Shown: one piece after another, positions 53,234 to 61,959 of the stretch | How the letters are laid out: each line of letters starts with the position of its first letter | Position numbering within the stretch: position 1 is the first letter of the stretch | NCBI RefSeq assembly: GCF_001434145.1 | Contig: NZ_AZED01000011.1 | Location: forward strand, 372,667 to 436,666 | Origin: Lentilactobacillus otakiensis DSM 19908 = JCM 15040 | GTDB lineage: Bacteria; Bacillota; Bacilli; Lactobacillales; Lactobacillaceae | Length of the DNA: 64,000 bases | Direction: 5' to 3' | Position numbers and translations under genes: made by a program | Notes under the pieces: model-generated | Seen by the model: the letters and a program-made list of their open reading frames with translations, nothing else | Databases searched by the model: none | Told to the model about the DNA's origin: nothing

Positions 53234-53267
53234 AAAAAGCCAGCCGGATATTAGAATCCAGCTGGCT
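53234..53267 (-). terminator. Attenuator terminator before the MFS gene
   Basis: AGCCAGCTGGAT pairs with ATCCGGCTGGCT and is followed by TTTTT on the minus strand, about 30 bp before the start codon. Confidence 0.9.
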
Positions 53268-53396
53268 GCTTTCTTAAATACTCGCTTAAGAAATTATACC
53301 CATCCGGCTAGACTCTAGCGTCTAGCTGGCAACAACAAAGTTACGACTTTGACCAGGTTAGACGCGAACGCGTTGTGCGCCCGCATCTCACGAGCG
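53268..53396 (-). promoter_or_regulatory. Aromatic attenuator before the MFS gene
   Basis: Successive alternatives: GCGC arms (53377-53380 with 53394-53397); 53353-53365 with 53318-53329 (GCGTCTA..CTGG with CCAG.TAGACGC); 53320-53329 with 53304-53313 (CTAGAC/GTCTAG); and 53302-53309 with 53242-53249, an exact 8-bp AGCCGGAT/ATCCGGCT match that would break the terminator. The last is the antiterminator. Order and geometry follow the aro leader. Confidence 0.83.
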
Positions 53397-53456
53397 CTAC
53401 TTAAACCATGCATAGCCGTAATAATAGGCATTCAATTGTTGAAGTTGAGTATTCAT
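53397..53456 (-). CDS. Aromatic leader peptide before the MFS gene (19 aa)
   Basis: Reads MNTQLQQLNAYYYGYAWFK: four Tyr, one Trp and one Phe in nine positions. Same length and C-terminal pattern as the aro leader at 45981-46040. It has a purine-rich GGAAAGGGA upstream. Confidence 0.87.
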   Translation of the reverse strand: MNTQLQQLNAYYYGYAWFK

Positions 53457-53488
53457 AGATATAATCCCTTTCCTGAAATGTTGAATTC

Positions 53489-53517
53489 ATTAAACCATAT
53501 TAGAATTCATTCGTCAA
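53489..53517 (-). promoter_or_regulatory. Promoter of the MFS leader
   Basis: TTGACG, 17 bp, TTTAAT on the minus strand, nearly identical over about 30 bp to the aro leader promoter. Confidence 0.75.
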
Positions 53518-53550
53518 CTCTAATCTAATTTTAATCTTCAGATTCGGATC

Positions 53551-53585
53551 AAAAAAACAGCCAGAACCAAAGTCCTGACTGCTTG
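53551..53585 (-). terminator. Terminator of the amino-acid ABC operon
   Basis: AGCAGTCAGGAC pairs with GTTCTGGCTG, followed by seven T on the minus strand. Confidence 0.85.
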
Positions 53586-53593
53586 GTCGAAAT

Positions 53594-54448
53594 CTATTTA
53601 ACTGGTAACACAATATCTGATGGTTTAACTTCCTTACCGAAGTATGGTTTCAACTGAGTGTTGTAATCCTTGACGAAGAAGCTTTGCTTGGTTAACTTAT
53701 CAATTTCTTTGTTAGTCCAGTTAAGAAGTGACTTGTTGCCCTTCTTAACAGCTGGCGCAATATAAGACTTAGGTCCAATGCTCTTGATTCCAACGGTGTA
53801 GCTAGGATTGTCTTTGGACCATGCATACAAGTAAGAGTTATCGTCAGCCAGGGCAACACCACGTCCATTCTTCAAAGCGTTAAATTGTTGAGTCTTAGAA
53901 TCAAACTTCAGCAATTTCACGTTTGGCTGCTTGGAAGTGAAGTAGTTCTCAGCAGTGGTTCCCTTGGTGACAATCACGTTCTTACCCTGTAACTGGCTAG
54001 CCTTGGTAATTGCCTTATTCTTAGGTGAAACAACGCCAACAGAAACCTTCATGTATGGTTTGGCAAAATCAATCACCTGTTTCCGTTCTGGGGTGACCGT
54101 AAAGTTGGCAAGTACTAAGTCAACCTTGTTAGAGTTCAAAGCGTCCACCCGGTTATTGGCGTTCACTTGAACGAACTTCACTTTCACACCAAGATCTTTG
54201 GCAACTTGATGGGCAAGGGTCACATCATATCCAACCCGTTTGCCGTCTTTGTTCACCCAGCCATAAGGGGGTAAATCACCGAAAACTGCAACCCGGATGG
54301 TGCCGTTCTTTTTAATCTGCTGAACAGAACTTGGGTTATTACTTTCTGAACTCGACTTCTTGCTGTTACCGCACCCGGTCAATACCAGTAATAAAGCAGC
54401 GAAGACACTGACGACAGCAATAATGCGTGCGAATGATTTTTTCTTCAT
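53594..54448 (-). CDS. Polar amino-acid ABC transporter substrate-binding lipoprotein
   Basis: 284 residues of solute-binding protein family 3. Lipobox LTGC with Cys26; GTIRVAVFGDLPPYGWVNKDG and KVDLVLANFTVTPERKQVIDF are typical of polar amino-acid binders. Last gene of a four-gene T-box operon (permease, permease, ATPase, binding protein). The tentative UGC specifier of the T-box suggests cystine or cysteine. Confidence 0.9.
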   Translation of the reverse strand: MKKKSFARIIAVVSVFAALLLVLTGCGNSKKSSSESNNPSSVQQIKKNGTIRVAVFGDLPPYGWVNKDGKRVGYDVTLAHQVAKDLGVKVKFVQVNANNRVDALNSNKVDLVLANFTVTPERKQVIDFAKPYMKVSVGVVSPKNKAITKASQLQGKNVIVTKGTTAENYFTSKQPNVKLLKFDSKTQQFNALKNGRGVALADDNSYLYAWSKDNPSYTVGIKSIGPKSYIAPAVKKGNKSLLNWTNKEIDKLTKQSFFVKDYNTQLKPYFGKEVKPSDIVLPVK

Positions 54449-54467
54449 GAAATTTTCCTCCTCGATA

Positions 54468-55208
54468 TTAGAAATCCATACTGTCTAAAAATTCTTGTGC
54501 GCGTTTGGTTTGTGGTGCACTGAAAAACTGCTTTGACGGTGTCTGTTCCAAAATGTGGCCATCTTCCAGGAAGATCACTCGGTCAGCAATCTGCTGAGCA
54601 AAGTTCATCTCGTGGGTGACAACAATCATCGTCATGTGATCGACATCGGCCAAATCCTGGATGATATTGAGAATGCCGCGGACCATTTCCGGGTCCAGAG
54701 AAGCCGTCACTTCATCAAACAACATGAAGTCTGGATGAAGGGCCAGTGCGCGAACAATTGCGACGCGTTGCTTTTGCCCGCCGGACAACTGACGTGGATA
54801 TGCATTGGCATAGTCTTCCAGACCAACGCGGGTCAGTAAATCCAAGCCTTCCTTTTTGGCCGCAAATTTATCTTGTTTTTGGACCTTTGTGGGGCCAAGT
54901 AAGATATTATCCATCACCGTCAAATTTGGAAATAGGTCGTAACTCTGAAAGACCATCCCGATCTTTTGGCGAATCTGCTGCCAATTTTTCTCGGTCGGGT
55001 TAATCTGCTTCCCCTCGAAAGTGATCGTTCCCTGTTGGTATTCCTCCAAACCGTTTAAGCAGCGAATCAACGTACTTTTACCTGATCCGGATGGACCTAA
55101 TAACGTCACCACTTCACCCTTATCAACGTGAAAATTAATGTCATGCAGCACATGTTTCTTTTGATAATACTTTTCTAAGTGTTCAACTTGTAAAATCTGC
55201 TCAACCAT
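54468..55208 (-). CDS. Polar amino-acid ABC transporter ATPase
   Basis: 246 residues. Walker A GPSGSGKST, Q-loop, signature LSGGQKQRVAIVRAL and Walker B FMLFDEVTASLDPE are intact, matching the GlnQ/TcyC/YxeO group. It overlaps the preceding permease gene by 8 bp, so the two are translated together. Confidence 0.95.
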   Translation of the reverse strand: MVEQILQVEHLEKYYQKKHVLHDINFHVDKGEVVTLLGPSGSGKSTLIRCLNGLEEYQQGTITFEGKQINPTEKNWQQIRQKIGMVFQSYDLFPNLTVMDNILLGPTKVQKQDKFAAKKEGLDLLTRVGLEDYANAYPRQLSGGQKQRVAIVRALALHPDFMLFDEVTASLDPEMVRGILNIIQDLADVDHMTMIVVTHEMNFAQQIADRVIFLEDGHILEQTPSKQFFSAPQTKRAQEFLDSMDF

Positions 55209-55890
55209 TTGCCCGCTCCAATCTCTTCTTCTCTAACCGCTTTGCCCACCAAGAAAGTGGATAATCAATTAAAAAATAGAATAGAAATATCAATCCATAA
55301 ACCCAGAAAACGCCGGTTGGATGCGTGTGGTTATTCGCCTCAATGATTTGCTGGCCAATGTTAATCACATCCATCACCGAAATCAACATCAGCAAGGAAG
55401 TTGTCTTGATCACCCGAGTTGCCAAATTAATGGTGGCCGGGATTTCCAAACTGATGGCTTGTGGGATCAATACGTAACGGTACAACTGATAACGATTGAG
55501 GCCAATTGCTTTGCCGGATTCTCGTTGATGTTGCGGGACGGATATTAAGGCACCGCGGACAATATCACTCATTTCAGCGGCCACCCAAAGGGCAAACACC
55601 AAGGTTGCAAGTTGATCTCCAGGTAAATTGAAGTTCATCTCGCGAGGCAAAATGTAATAGAACAAAAATAGCAGGACAACTGTCGGCACAATTCGGAAGA
55701 ATTCCAAGTACAACCGCAAAATAACGCGTAGTGGTCGATTTTTGAAAGTCCGTAAAACACCCAAAACAATTCCTAAGATTAAGCCGACAATTAAAGCCAC
55801 CGCCGCAATTTTGACCGTTACCCAGAGTCCACCGAGCAACCGCTCAAAATTGGTTCCTTCGAATAAAACACTAATTCCCGAATGATCCAT
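55201..55890 (-). CDS. Polar amino-acid ABC transporter permease 2
   Basis: 229 residues, about five membrane helices, with the EAA loop of the His/Glu/Gln family (QRESGKAIGLNRYQLYRYVLIPQA). Overlaps the upstream permease gene by 20 bp. Forms a heterodimer with the other permease. Confidence 0.93.
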   Translation of the reverse strand: MDHSGISVLFEGTNFERLLGGLWVTVKIAAVALIVGLILGIVLGVLRTFKNRPLRVILRLYLEFFRIVPTVVLLFLFYYILPREMNFNLPGDQLATLVFALWVAAEMSDIVRGALISVPQHQRESGKAIGLNRYQLYRYVLIPQAISLEIPATINLATRVIKTTSLLMLISVMDVINIGQQIIEANNHTHPTGVFWVYGLIFLFYFLIDYPLSWWAKRLEKKRLERANG

Positions 55891-56533
55891 AGCGAACCCT
55901 CTTTTCTAGTAAAGTCAAAATGATTGATAACGGAATTAAAATGATCGCGTAGCCAACAACCAGTACAAATAGGTACTCGTTGGAGCGGTAATACATGCCG
56001 ATCAGATCCAAAGCGGTATTGGTTAATTCCGGAATGGCAATGACCGTAAAGATCGACGTTTCCTTAATGAGGAAGATGATGTTAGCAGCCATTGCCGGAA
56101 CACTAAGTGAAAAGCCTTGTGGAAACACAATGTACCTGGCGAGCTGCCAACGGCTTAACCCGATTGCCTTACCCGATTCCAGCTGACCTTTGGAGACGCC
56201 ATTGAAACCACCGGTGAATCCTTCGGCCATATAACTACCACCAAGAAAGATCAATCCGATAATCCCACAGAGTTCAGCATTAAATTTAATGCCAATCACC
56301 GGAAACGCGTAATACAAGAAAAATAGCTGAATCAACAACGGCGTGTTCCTGGATACTTCAACATAGATCGATGCAAGTTGATGGAGGCCCGGCACATTGA
56401 AATATTGAAGCAGGCTAACGATTATGCCAACGATGATGGATCCAATAATACCGACGAACGATAGCCAAAGGGTCAATTCAAATCCTTTGCCAAACATCGG
56501 CAAACTTTGTTGGATAATAGTCCAGCTGCTCAT
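55871..56533 (-). CDS. Polar amino-acid ABC transporter permease 1
   Basis: 220 residues with about five helices and the EAA loop QLESGKAIGLSRWQLARYIV. ATG 56533 follows GAGGAG; the codon at 56539 is too close to it. First gene after the T-box. Confidence 0.93.
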   Translation of the reverse strand: MSSWTIIQQSLPMFGKGFELTLWLSFVGIIGSIIVGIIVSLLQYFNVPGLHQLASIYVEVSRNTPLLIQLFFLYYAFPVIGIKFNAELCGIIGLIFLGGSYMAEGFTGGFNGVSKGQLESGKAIGLSRWQLARYIVFPQGFSLSVPAMAANIIFLIKETSIFTVIAIPELTNTALDLIGMYYRSNEYLFVLVVGYAIILIPLSIILTLLEKRVRYGSFGN

Positions 56534-56577
56534 CTTCAATCATCTCCTCACAAAATTTGTTCAGTCATTTGAACACA

Positions 56578-56800
56578 AAAACGTCCCTGACAACTAGCAT
56601 AGCCAGCTGTCAGGGACGAATTACCGTGGTTCCACCCTTTTTCGTATTCTGTTAAAGACAAAATACCTCGTTTGGAATACATATTTAATTAAACATCACA
56701 ACTCCGAGCGCACTTTCAGCTTATGTCTGCCCGCTCTTTCACTATCAGCGGTCGCTTTATGCAAGACAACAACTTACTCTTCTCTTCAACATCGTGAAAT
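56578..56800 (-). promoter_or_regulatory. T-box riboswitch before the amino-acid ABC operon
   Basis: Core AAGGGTGGAACCACGG (56624-56639) and a strong terminator CGTCCCTGACA...TGTCAGGGACG plus T run (56578-56620). Stem I has an AGTA motif and GAAAGTGCGCTC on its 3' side; UGC (Cys, 56710-56712) is at a plausible specifier position, tentative. Transcription starts from TTGACT-17-TATCTT (56829-56857). Confidence 0.9.
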
Positions 56801-56828
56801 TCAAATGACTGTCAATCGATTACCTAAT

Positions 56829-56857
56829 AAGATAATGTTTAATTCCTTAAAAGTCAA
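56829..56857 (-). promoter_or_regulatory. Promoter of the T-box ABC operon
   Basis: TTGACT (56852-56857), 17 bp, TATCTT (56829-56834) on the minus strand. Confidence 0.7.
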
Positions 56858-56877
56858 CTATTTTTACTAATAATTGT

Positions 56878-57627
56878 TTAGTGAGTCATGAACCCTTGTG
56901 CTTGAATGATCGCAAACAGATCTGAACGTAAGTTATGATCCCTACTTAATTCGGAAACAATGTGGTGGCTGAAGGTTTCTGATCTGTCATTCGTGCTACG
57001 CGATTGATAATAAAGACTTATCAGATGATTATACTCAGCCAATTTCTGGCCAAAGTTTGCACCCAAATTGTATTGGTTTTCGAAATGCATCTCTGCTTTG
57101 GGAAGCCGTGGTTTTAGTTCCGGTTTGTCTTTTGGATAACCCAAAGCAATCCCCAACAACGGAAATGTCATCTCAGGTAAATTTAATAATTCAATCATTT
57201 TTTGCGGATTGTTCAAGATGCTTCCCATAATGGTCCCACCAAGCCCCATACTTTCGGCTGCCACCATGATGTTCTCAGTCGCAATCGCCACATCAAAAAC
57301 GCTGGCAAGGAATTTGTCAGTTGAATGCAGGATATACGGGTCGGTATGATTTTGTTCAGCAATCTTGAGATTTCTGTATTGGTCGGCCACCATAACAAAA
57401 TAGTGTCCTGCATTTAGCATCCAACTATGGCCGGTAATCTTACTAATCTGTTTTAAAATGTTGGCGTCCGTCACACTTATAATTGAGTATTGTTGAGAAA
57501 AAGTACTCGTTGACGCGTGCTGGGCAGCATCAATTAACTGTGTGACTTGGGATGGGTTCAACGCTTGATTCTCAAAATCACGAATACTTCTATGATGAGT
57601 TAGTTGTTCAAAAACTTCATTCGTCAA
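56878..57627 (-). CDS. NADPH-dependent nitroreductase-family oxidoreductase
   Basis: 249 residues of the FMN nitroreductase family (NfsA/Frp type): HHRSIRDF at the start binds FMN phosphate, MGLGGTIMGSI and the IALGYPKDKPELKPRLP segment are characteristic. It likely reduces flavins, nitro compounds or quinones. TTG start at 57627, nine bases after GGAGG. Confidence 0.87.
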   Translation of the reverse strand: MTNEVFEQLTHHRSIRDFENQALNPSQVTQLIDAAQHASTSTFSQQYSIISVTDANILKQISKITGHSWMLNAGHYFVMVADQYRNLKIAEQNHTDPYILHSTDKFLASVFDVAIATENIMVAAESMGLGGTIMGSILNNPQKMIELLNLPEMTFPLLGIALGYPKDKPELKPRLPKAEMHFENQYNLGANFGQKLAEYNHLISLYYQSRSTNDRSETFSHHIVSELSRDHNLRSDLFAIIQAQGFMTH

Positions 57628-57796
57628 AGTACCTATCCTCCGTTATCAAATCCTAAGTTTAAACTAACTATTCGATAGCAATTCTAAATTAGCGCTTTCT
57701 TTTGATGGATAATCTTTTAAAATTCTAAAAGACGGTAATAGCAGTAATTTTAATTTACATTTCTGGTCTAAAGGGGTAGAATGAGTTTCGTTAGAT

Positions 57797-57812
57797 GATA
57801 ATGATTATAAAC
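57797..57812. promoter_or_regulatory. Possible Fur/PerR-type box before the VIT transporters
   Basis: GATAATGATTATAA matches the first 12 bases or so of a Fur-like box and overlaps a possible -10. The right half is poor, so this is a weak prediction. Confidence 0.35.
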
Positions 57813-57830
57813 TACAAAGCAGGTGAAACA

Positions 57831-58511
57831 ATGGCGAAAAAAAGATCGCTTTCTCAAAAAATAAATGTTTTACGAGCTTCAGTAATGGGTGCCAATGATG
57901 GCATCGTCTCTGTTGCCGGTATTGTTATCGGTGTTGCCGGGGCAACATCAAGTAATTTTGCCATTTTTATTTCTGGTATTTCAGGTATGTTAGCCGGCAC
58001 TGTTTCAATGGCAATGGGTGAATTTGTTTCTGTTAATACGCAAAAGGATTCACAACGACATGCCATCAGTCTTCAAAAAGCTGCATTAAATTCAGCTTAT
58101 GATAATGAATTCAACACCGTTCAGCATAAGCTCATGGGTGATGGTATCTCAACTGACCTGGCTCATCAGGCTACTAAAGAAATGATGACCAAAGATCCAG
58201 TTAAAACAACTGTCCGTCAAAAGTATGGCTTCAACGTTGGTGAATATACCAACCCACTCTCAGCCGCAATTGCTTCGATGGTTTCATTTCCAACAGGTTC
58301 AATTCTACCACTATTAGCAATTACAATGTTCCCAAAAGCCATCCGAATTCCAGCAACCTTCATTGCCGTGATTATCGCCTTAGCAATAACGGGATACACA
58401 GCTGCCCAACTTGGAAATGCAAATAAGACTCGTGGGATGATTCGAAACATCGTTTCTGGCGTTTTGACCATGTTGGTCACTTACACAATTGGAACGTTAA
58501 TTGGTTCATAA
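57831..58511 (+). CDS. VIT1/CCC1-family metal transporter, copy 1
   Basis: 226 residues, about five helices. The N-terminal block LRASVMGANDGIVSVAGIVIGVAGA and GTVSMAMGEFVSVNTQKDSQR match the VIT1/CCC1 family, which moves Fe2+ or Mn2+, here probably as efflux. AGGTG sets ATG 57831. Confidence 0.9.
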   Translation: MAKKRSLSQKINVLRASVMGANDGIVSVAGIVIGVAGATSSNFAIFISGISGMLAGTVSMAMGEFVSVNTQKDSQRHAISLQKAALNSAYDNEFNTVQHKLMGDGISTDLAHQATKEMMTKDPVKTTVRQKYGFNVGEYTNPLSAAIASMVSFPTGSILPLLAITMFPKAIRIPATFIAVIIALAITGYTAAQLGNANKTRGMIRNIVSGVLTMLVTYTIGTLIGS

Positions 58512-58537
58512 ATCATTAATAGATGGGAGGAACTGGC

Positions 58538-59242
58538 ATGGACAGTGCTAAATCCAAAAATAATAAAGAATCACAAACCATGGAAGAAAAGCTGAACACG
58601 CTTCGAGCCGGTGTTTTAGGTTCAAACGACGGTATCTTAACCGTTGTTGGTGTGTTGTTCAGTGTGGCCGTGGCTACAACCAATCAATTTACAATTTTTA
58701 TCGCCGGGCTAGCCGATTTGCTTGCCTGTGCGTTTTCGATGGCTTCAGGAGAATATGCATCGGTTAGTACCCAAAAGGATACTGAAAAATCAGTTGTTGC
58801 AAAAGAAGAACAACTCTTAAAGACCGATTATGACACTGATATCCAGGTTATTTCTGATTATTATGTTGATCAAGGAGTTTCAAAGGAAACTTCCAATAAA
58901 ATCGCTAAAGATTTAATGAGTAAAAAGCCACTAGAAACCATTGTAAACGTCAAATATGATTTACAATTGGGGCATTATATGAACCCCTGGAACGCCGCAT
59001 TTTCTTCTCTGTTTTCGGCTGCAGCTGGTGGTGTCTTTCCACTTGTTGCGATGACATTATCTCCAGTCTCCTTTCAATGGCCGGCAACCATCTTCGCGGT
59101 TTGTCTGTCAGTTGGAATAACCGGTTACTTAAGTGCCCGACTCGGAAACGGTTTGGTTAAAACAGCCATTATTCGAAACGTTATCGTTGGTATTATCACG
59201 ATGATCATTCACTATTCGTTAGGTATTTTACTTGCCGCATAA
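58538..59242 (+). CDS. VIT1/CCC1-family metal transporter, copy 2
   Basis: 234 residues, paralogue of the upstream gene with LRAGVLGSNDGILTVVGVLF and ASGEYASVSTQKDTEKS. It starts 26 bp after copy 1, so they form an operon and may make a heteromer. GGGAGG sets ATG 58538. Confidence 0.9.
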   Translation: MDSAKSKNNKESQTMEEKLNTLRAGVLGSNDGILTVVGVLFSVAVATTNQFTIFIAGLADLLACAFSMASGEYASVSTQKDTEKSVVAKEEQLLKTDYDTDIQVISDYYVDQGVSKETSNKIAKDLMSKKPLETIVNVKYDLQLGHYMNPWNAAFSSLFSAAAGGVFPLVAMTLSPVSFQWPATIFAVCLSVGITGYLSARLGNGLVKTAIIRNVIVGIITMIIHYSLGILLAA

Positions 59243-59246
59243 AAAT

Positions 59247-59286
59247 AAGGGGATTGAATCCAAATTGGATCCAATCCTTTTCTTAT
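59247..59286. terminator. Bidirectional terminator
   Basis: AAGGGGATTGAATCC pairs with GGATCCAATCCTTTT between convergent genes. Confidence 0.8.
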
Positions 59287-59290
59287 ACCC

Positions 59291-59992
59291 TCATTTCGGC
59301 ACCCCATCATACAACTGGGCCAAATGCTTCGCATCCACTTCCGGAATACTATACAAATAAGTCGGTGCCGCCTCCTGCATGATTGAATGAGGACTGTCAC
59401 TATGTTCCAACCCCAAGTCATGACCCAGCTCATGCATTGCCACGCTGGCCTGTTCGTTGACCGAATCGTAGTGAGCTTGCTTCATCGAATCAATAATCAA
59501 ATAGCTTTTATTTTGATCCACAAATAACGGCACGCCATCCACATGGCTAAAGGCTTCGCTGGTATAGCCGACAACGCCACCCGCGATATTTTCAACGGTA
59601 CCGCCACCTTCGTGATAAGACTGTTTCACACTCAAAATGACGTCAGCTTGGCTGTACCTAGTCGCCGGAATCAGGTTCACAACATCGACCGCATTCCAAG
59701 CTTTCACCGCCTGCATCCAGGCAGCTCGATAATGTGCTGGTGTCTGCTTCGTAATATAGTAGGAGATTGTCTTGGTGGGCCAGTGAAAATTGGTTTTAGG
59801 ACTATAGGCGGGTGTTGTTGTCGTGTCAACTTGCTCAGTTGGCGTATTCTTTTGATCAAGCAACGCTGGGGATAGTTTGCTGGCAAAACCGGCGAGTATG
59901 AATAGTAGGTAGATCAGAACGGTCCCGATACCTACCCAAATCGCTTTCCAAATGAACTTTTTATTGAAAATCGATCGATCATGATCATTCAC
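59291..59992 (-). CDS. Matrixin-like zinc metalloprotease, membrane-anchored
   Basis: 233 residues. One N-terminal membrane helix (about residues 14-36) and an outer domain with the zinc motif HELGHDLGLEHSD and a Met-turn SIMQEA: the metzincin HExxHxxGxxH arrangement of M10-type proteases. The start is GTG 59992 with a weak ribosome-binding site, so the N-terminus is uncertain. Target unknown; wall proteins are likely. Confidence 0.85.
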   Translation of the reverse strand: MNDHDRSIFNKKFIWKAIWVGIGTVLIYLLFILAGFASKLSPALLDQKNTPTEQVDTTTTPAYSPKTNFHWPTKTISYYITKQTPAHYRAAWMQAVKAWNAVDVVNLIPATRYSQADVILSVKQSYHEGGGTVENIAGGVVGYTSEAFSHVDGVPLFVDQNKSYLIIDSMKQAHYDSVNEQASVAMHELGHDLGLEHSDSPHSIMQEAAPTYLYSIPEVDAKHLAQLYDGVPK

Positions 59993-60086
59993 CTAGCTTC
60001 ATTCATTTACTCCTTCCGCATAGCACATCCCAATGATACCGCGCTTAAGGAGTGGCTTCTATCTGAACCACTCTCTTTTTTACGCA

Positions 60087-60123
60087 TAAAAAACTGCTCA
60101 CACTTGCAGTCGTAAGCAGTTAG
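60087..60123 (-). terminator. Terminator of the secreted protein gene
   Basis: AACTGCTTACGA and TGTGAGCAGTT arms followed by TTTTT on the minus strand. Confidence 0.8.
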
Positions 60124-60194
60124 GTAATTCCTTATATTTCAAATTTATTGTCACGCCGGTTACTGATCTATACCCTCAATACGAGCTTCCTTTT

Positions 60195-61046
60195 TTATTC
60201 TTTTGATCCCGTTACAAAAGTAAAGAAATTCTGATTCCCGATTGTGTATACGCTAGCTGAAGCATCATTATTTAAACGGTAAGGTGTGTGCTGATTAGCA
60301 ATAGCTAATCGATATTGATAATGTCCCTTAGTGCGAACCTTGCTGTCAGAAACACCCTTAAGTTTATGTCCATAATATAAATACGTCACATTTCCTTTAA
60401 CAACTGAACGATTTATCTTAGCATAACTGGTTGGAATAGTTTGCTTTTGGTAAGCACTTATAATATTTTCAGCAGCTCGCCGATTAGCATACTTATAATA
60501 TTCAACATAACCATCCGAAGTCAGCTTAACAGCGTTACTATCATATGTTCCAAACTGTGAAAATCCAGTTAACCCGCCAGAATATAGTACATTATTGCCA
60601 TATGGGAGCATGTATCCTGGACGCTTAATCCGCACAGTATTTGAAGAATAATTAATAGCAAAGGTTGGCCCGCCAACCAAACGATTTTTACCAAGTAGCT
60701 TATACTTTAAAGTATAACTAAGATCAACACCAGTCCCGTAAAGTACCTTTTTGCTAGTCTTTGAACCTGTAAATTGAGAATCAATAACTGTTCCCTTAGG
60801 CATGATGATATTTGCACGATGGGTTAATGCATCCCGAACGGCTCCTGGTTCGTTAACGTAATAGTATATAAATGCCTTGGTATTCTTAGTTAATCTGTAA
60901 AAACGATGCTTAATGCCATTCTTTTTAATATAGCTAGAACTCACCCGCTTCACGTTGCTGGCAGATGCAGATAGCGTTGTTAATCCCAATGCTCCTAATG
61001 AAACACTGGCAATGACTAGTAAATTAATCAATACTTTTTTCTTCAT
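60195..61046 (-). CDS. Secreted protein of unknown function
   Basis: 283 residues with a clear signal peptide (about residues 1-29, ending ASAS). The mature part is Tyr/Lys/Asn-rich with repeated short beta-like segments (IKHRFYRLTKNTKAFIYYYV, YLYYGHKLKG), the style of lactobacillar surface proteins. No catalytic motif seen. AGGAGG sets ATG 61046. Confidence 0.75.
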   Translation of the reverse strand: MKKKVLINLLVIASVSLGALGLTTLSASASNVKRVSSSYIKKNGIKHRFYRLTKNTKAFIYYYVNEPGAVRDALTHRANIIMPKGTVIDSQFTGSKTSKKVLYGTGVDLSYTLKYKLLGKNRLVGGPTFAINYSSNTVRIKRPGYMLPYGNNVLYSGGLTGFSQFGTYDSNAVKLTSDGYVEYYKYANRRAAENIISAYQKQTIPTSYAKINRSVVKGNVTYLYYGHKLKGVSDSKVRTKGHYQYRLAIANQHTPYRLNNDASASVYTIGNQNFFTFVTGSKE

Positions 61047-61095
61047 AAGTGTTCCTCCTGTCACTCAAAAGTTTATCTGATTCTTTACAAAATAG

Positions 61096-61380
61096 CTACT
61101 TTTTTGGTTGGCGATTACAATTTTTAGAGTGTTCAGTCTGCTGCATCTTAACATGGCTGCTTTTCTCATTAATGGTTCTTCGAGAGTGGCCGGCATTTGT
61201 CAACCAACTCAAGGATCTTTCAGTAATCCCGGGTTCTGACACCATAGTGAAGTTATGTAATTCATTGCGTTTGGCAACCTGGAAAGAAACTTTTAAATTC
61301 TTTTGAACATCCCTCATTATAACGTACCTAACCATGGCTGCTTCGAATAATTTTTTGTCTAAAGAAGCGACTTTTAGCAC
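61096..61380 (-). mobile_element. Decayed IS5-like transposase C-terminal fragment
   Basis: The reading frame contains AKRNELHNFTMVSEPG and ITERSLSWLTNAGHSRRTIN, recalling the KRN..H.F......VERSFAWL..RRL tail of IS5-family transposases with the conserved Glu/Arg. The rest is missing, no inverted repeats were found, and its nominal start lies in the CIRCE element. A relic, not a gene. Confidence 0.5.
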
Positions 61381-61400
61381 TCTCTACATTCGAGTGCTAA
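61374..61400. promoter_or_regulatory. CIRCE element (HrcA operator)
   Basis: TTAGCACTC, 9 bp, GAGTGCTAA: a perfect match to the CIRCE consensus, 125 bp before hsp20. Below it (61431-61460) a GGAACAA/TTGTTCC hairpin is seen in the untranslated leader. Confidence 0.95.
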
Positions 61401-61524
61401 ATGCTGGCATTCATTTCAAAACTGATTATTATAGAAGATGAAAGGTTAAGGAGGAACAAAAAAAGTGAAGTGTTGTTCCCCGTTACCTTGAATCATAATT
61501 TCGAAAATAAGGAGATAGATATTT

Positions 61525-61959
61525 ATGGCAAATGAATTAATGAATCGTTTCGATTTGGATCCGTTCTTTGATCGTATGGCTCATCGTTTCTTCAGCCCTT
61601 CTGATTTCGATAAGGATTACGAGAACTTTGGCGACCTTAAGACCGATATTAACGAAACCGATAAAGACTATTCATTGAAGATTGATGTTCCTGGTGTTGA
61701 TAAGAACAACATTCACTTGAATTATCAAGATGGCGTTCTTTCAATTAACATCAACCAAGAACATGCTACTGAACAAAAAGATGAAAACGGCAAGGTTATC
61801 GCTAGTGAACGCAGCCACGGTGTTATGTCACGCAGCTATCAATTACCTGGTGTCGACCGCGACAACATTTCAGCCCACATTGATAATGGTGTTCTTGATA
61901 TCACATTACCAAAAGTTACTGAAAGCGAAGATACAACCGGAAACATTGACATTAACTAA
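61525..61959 (+). CDS. Small heat-shock protein Hsp20, copy 1
   Basis: 144 residues. N-terminal Phe-rich segment, then an alpha-crystallin domain (about residues 38-130) ending with GVLDITLPK. A holdase chaperone that keeps unfolded proteins soluble. AAGGAG precedes the ATG. CIRCE control implies HrcA repression. Confidence 0.95.
   Translation: MANELMNRFDLDPFFDRMAHRFFSPSDFDKDYENFGDLKTDINETDKDYSLKIDVPGVDKNNIHLNYQDGVLSININQEHATEQKDENGKVIASERSHGVMSRSYQLPGVDRDNISAHIDNGVLDITLPKVTESEDTTGNIDIN

Noticed and set aside
61096-61380. 94-aa open frame as a functional gene
   Set aside because: Start codon within the CIRCE element, no ribosome-binding site, and only a transposase-tail resemblance.
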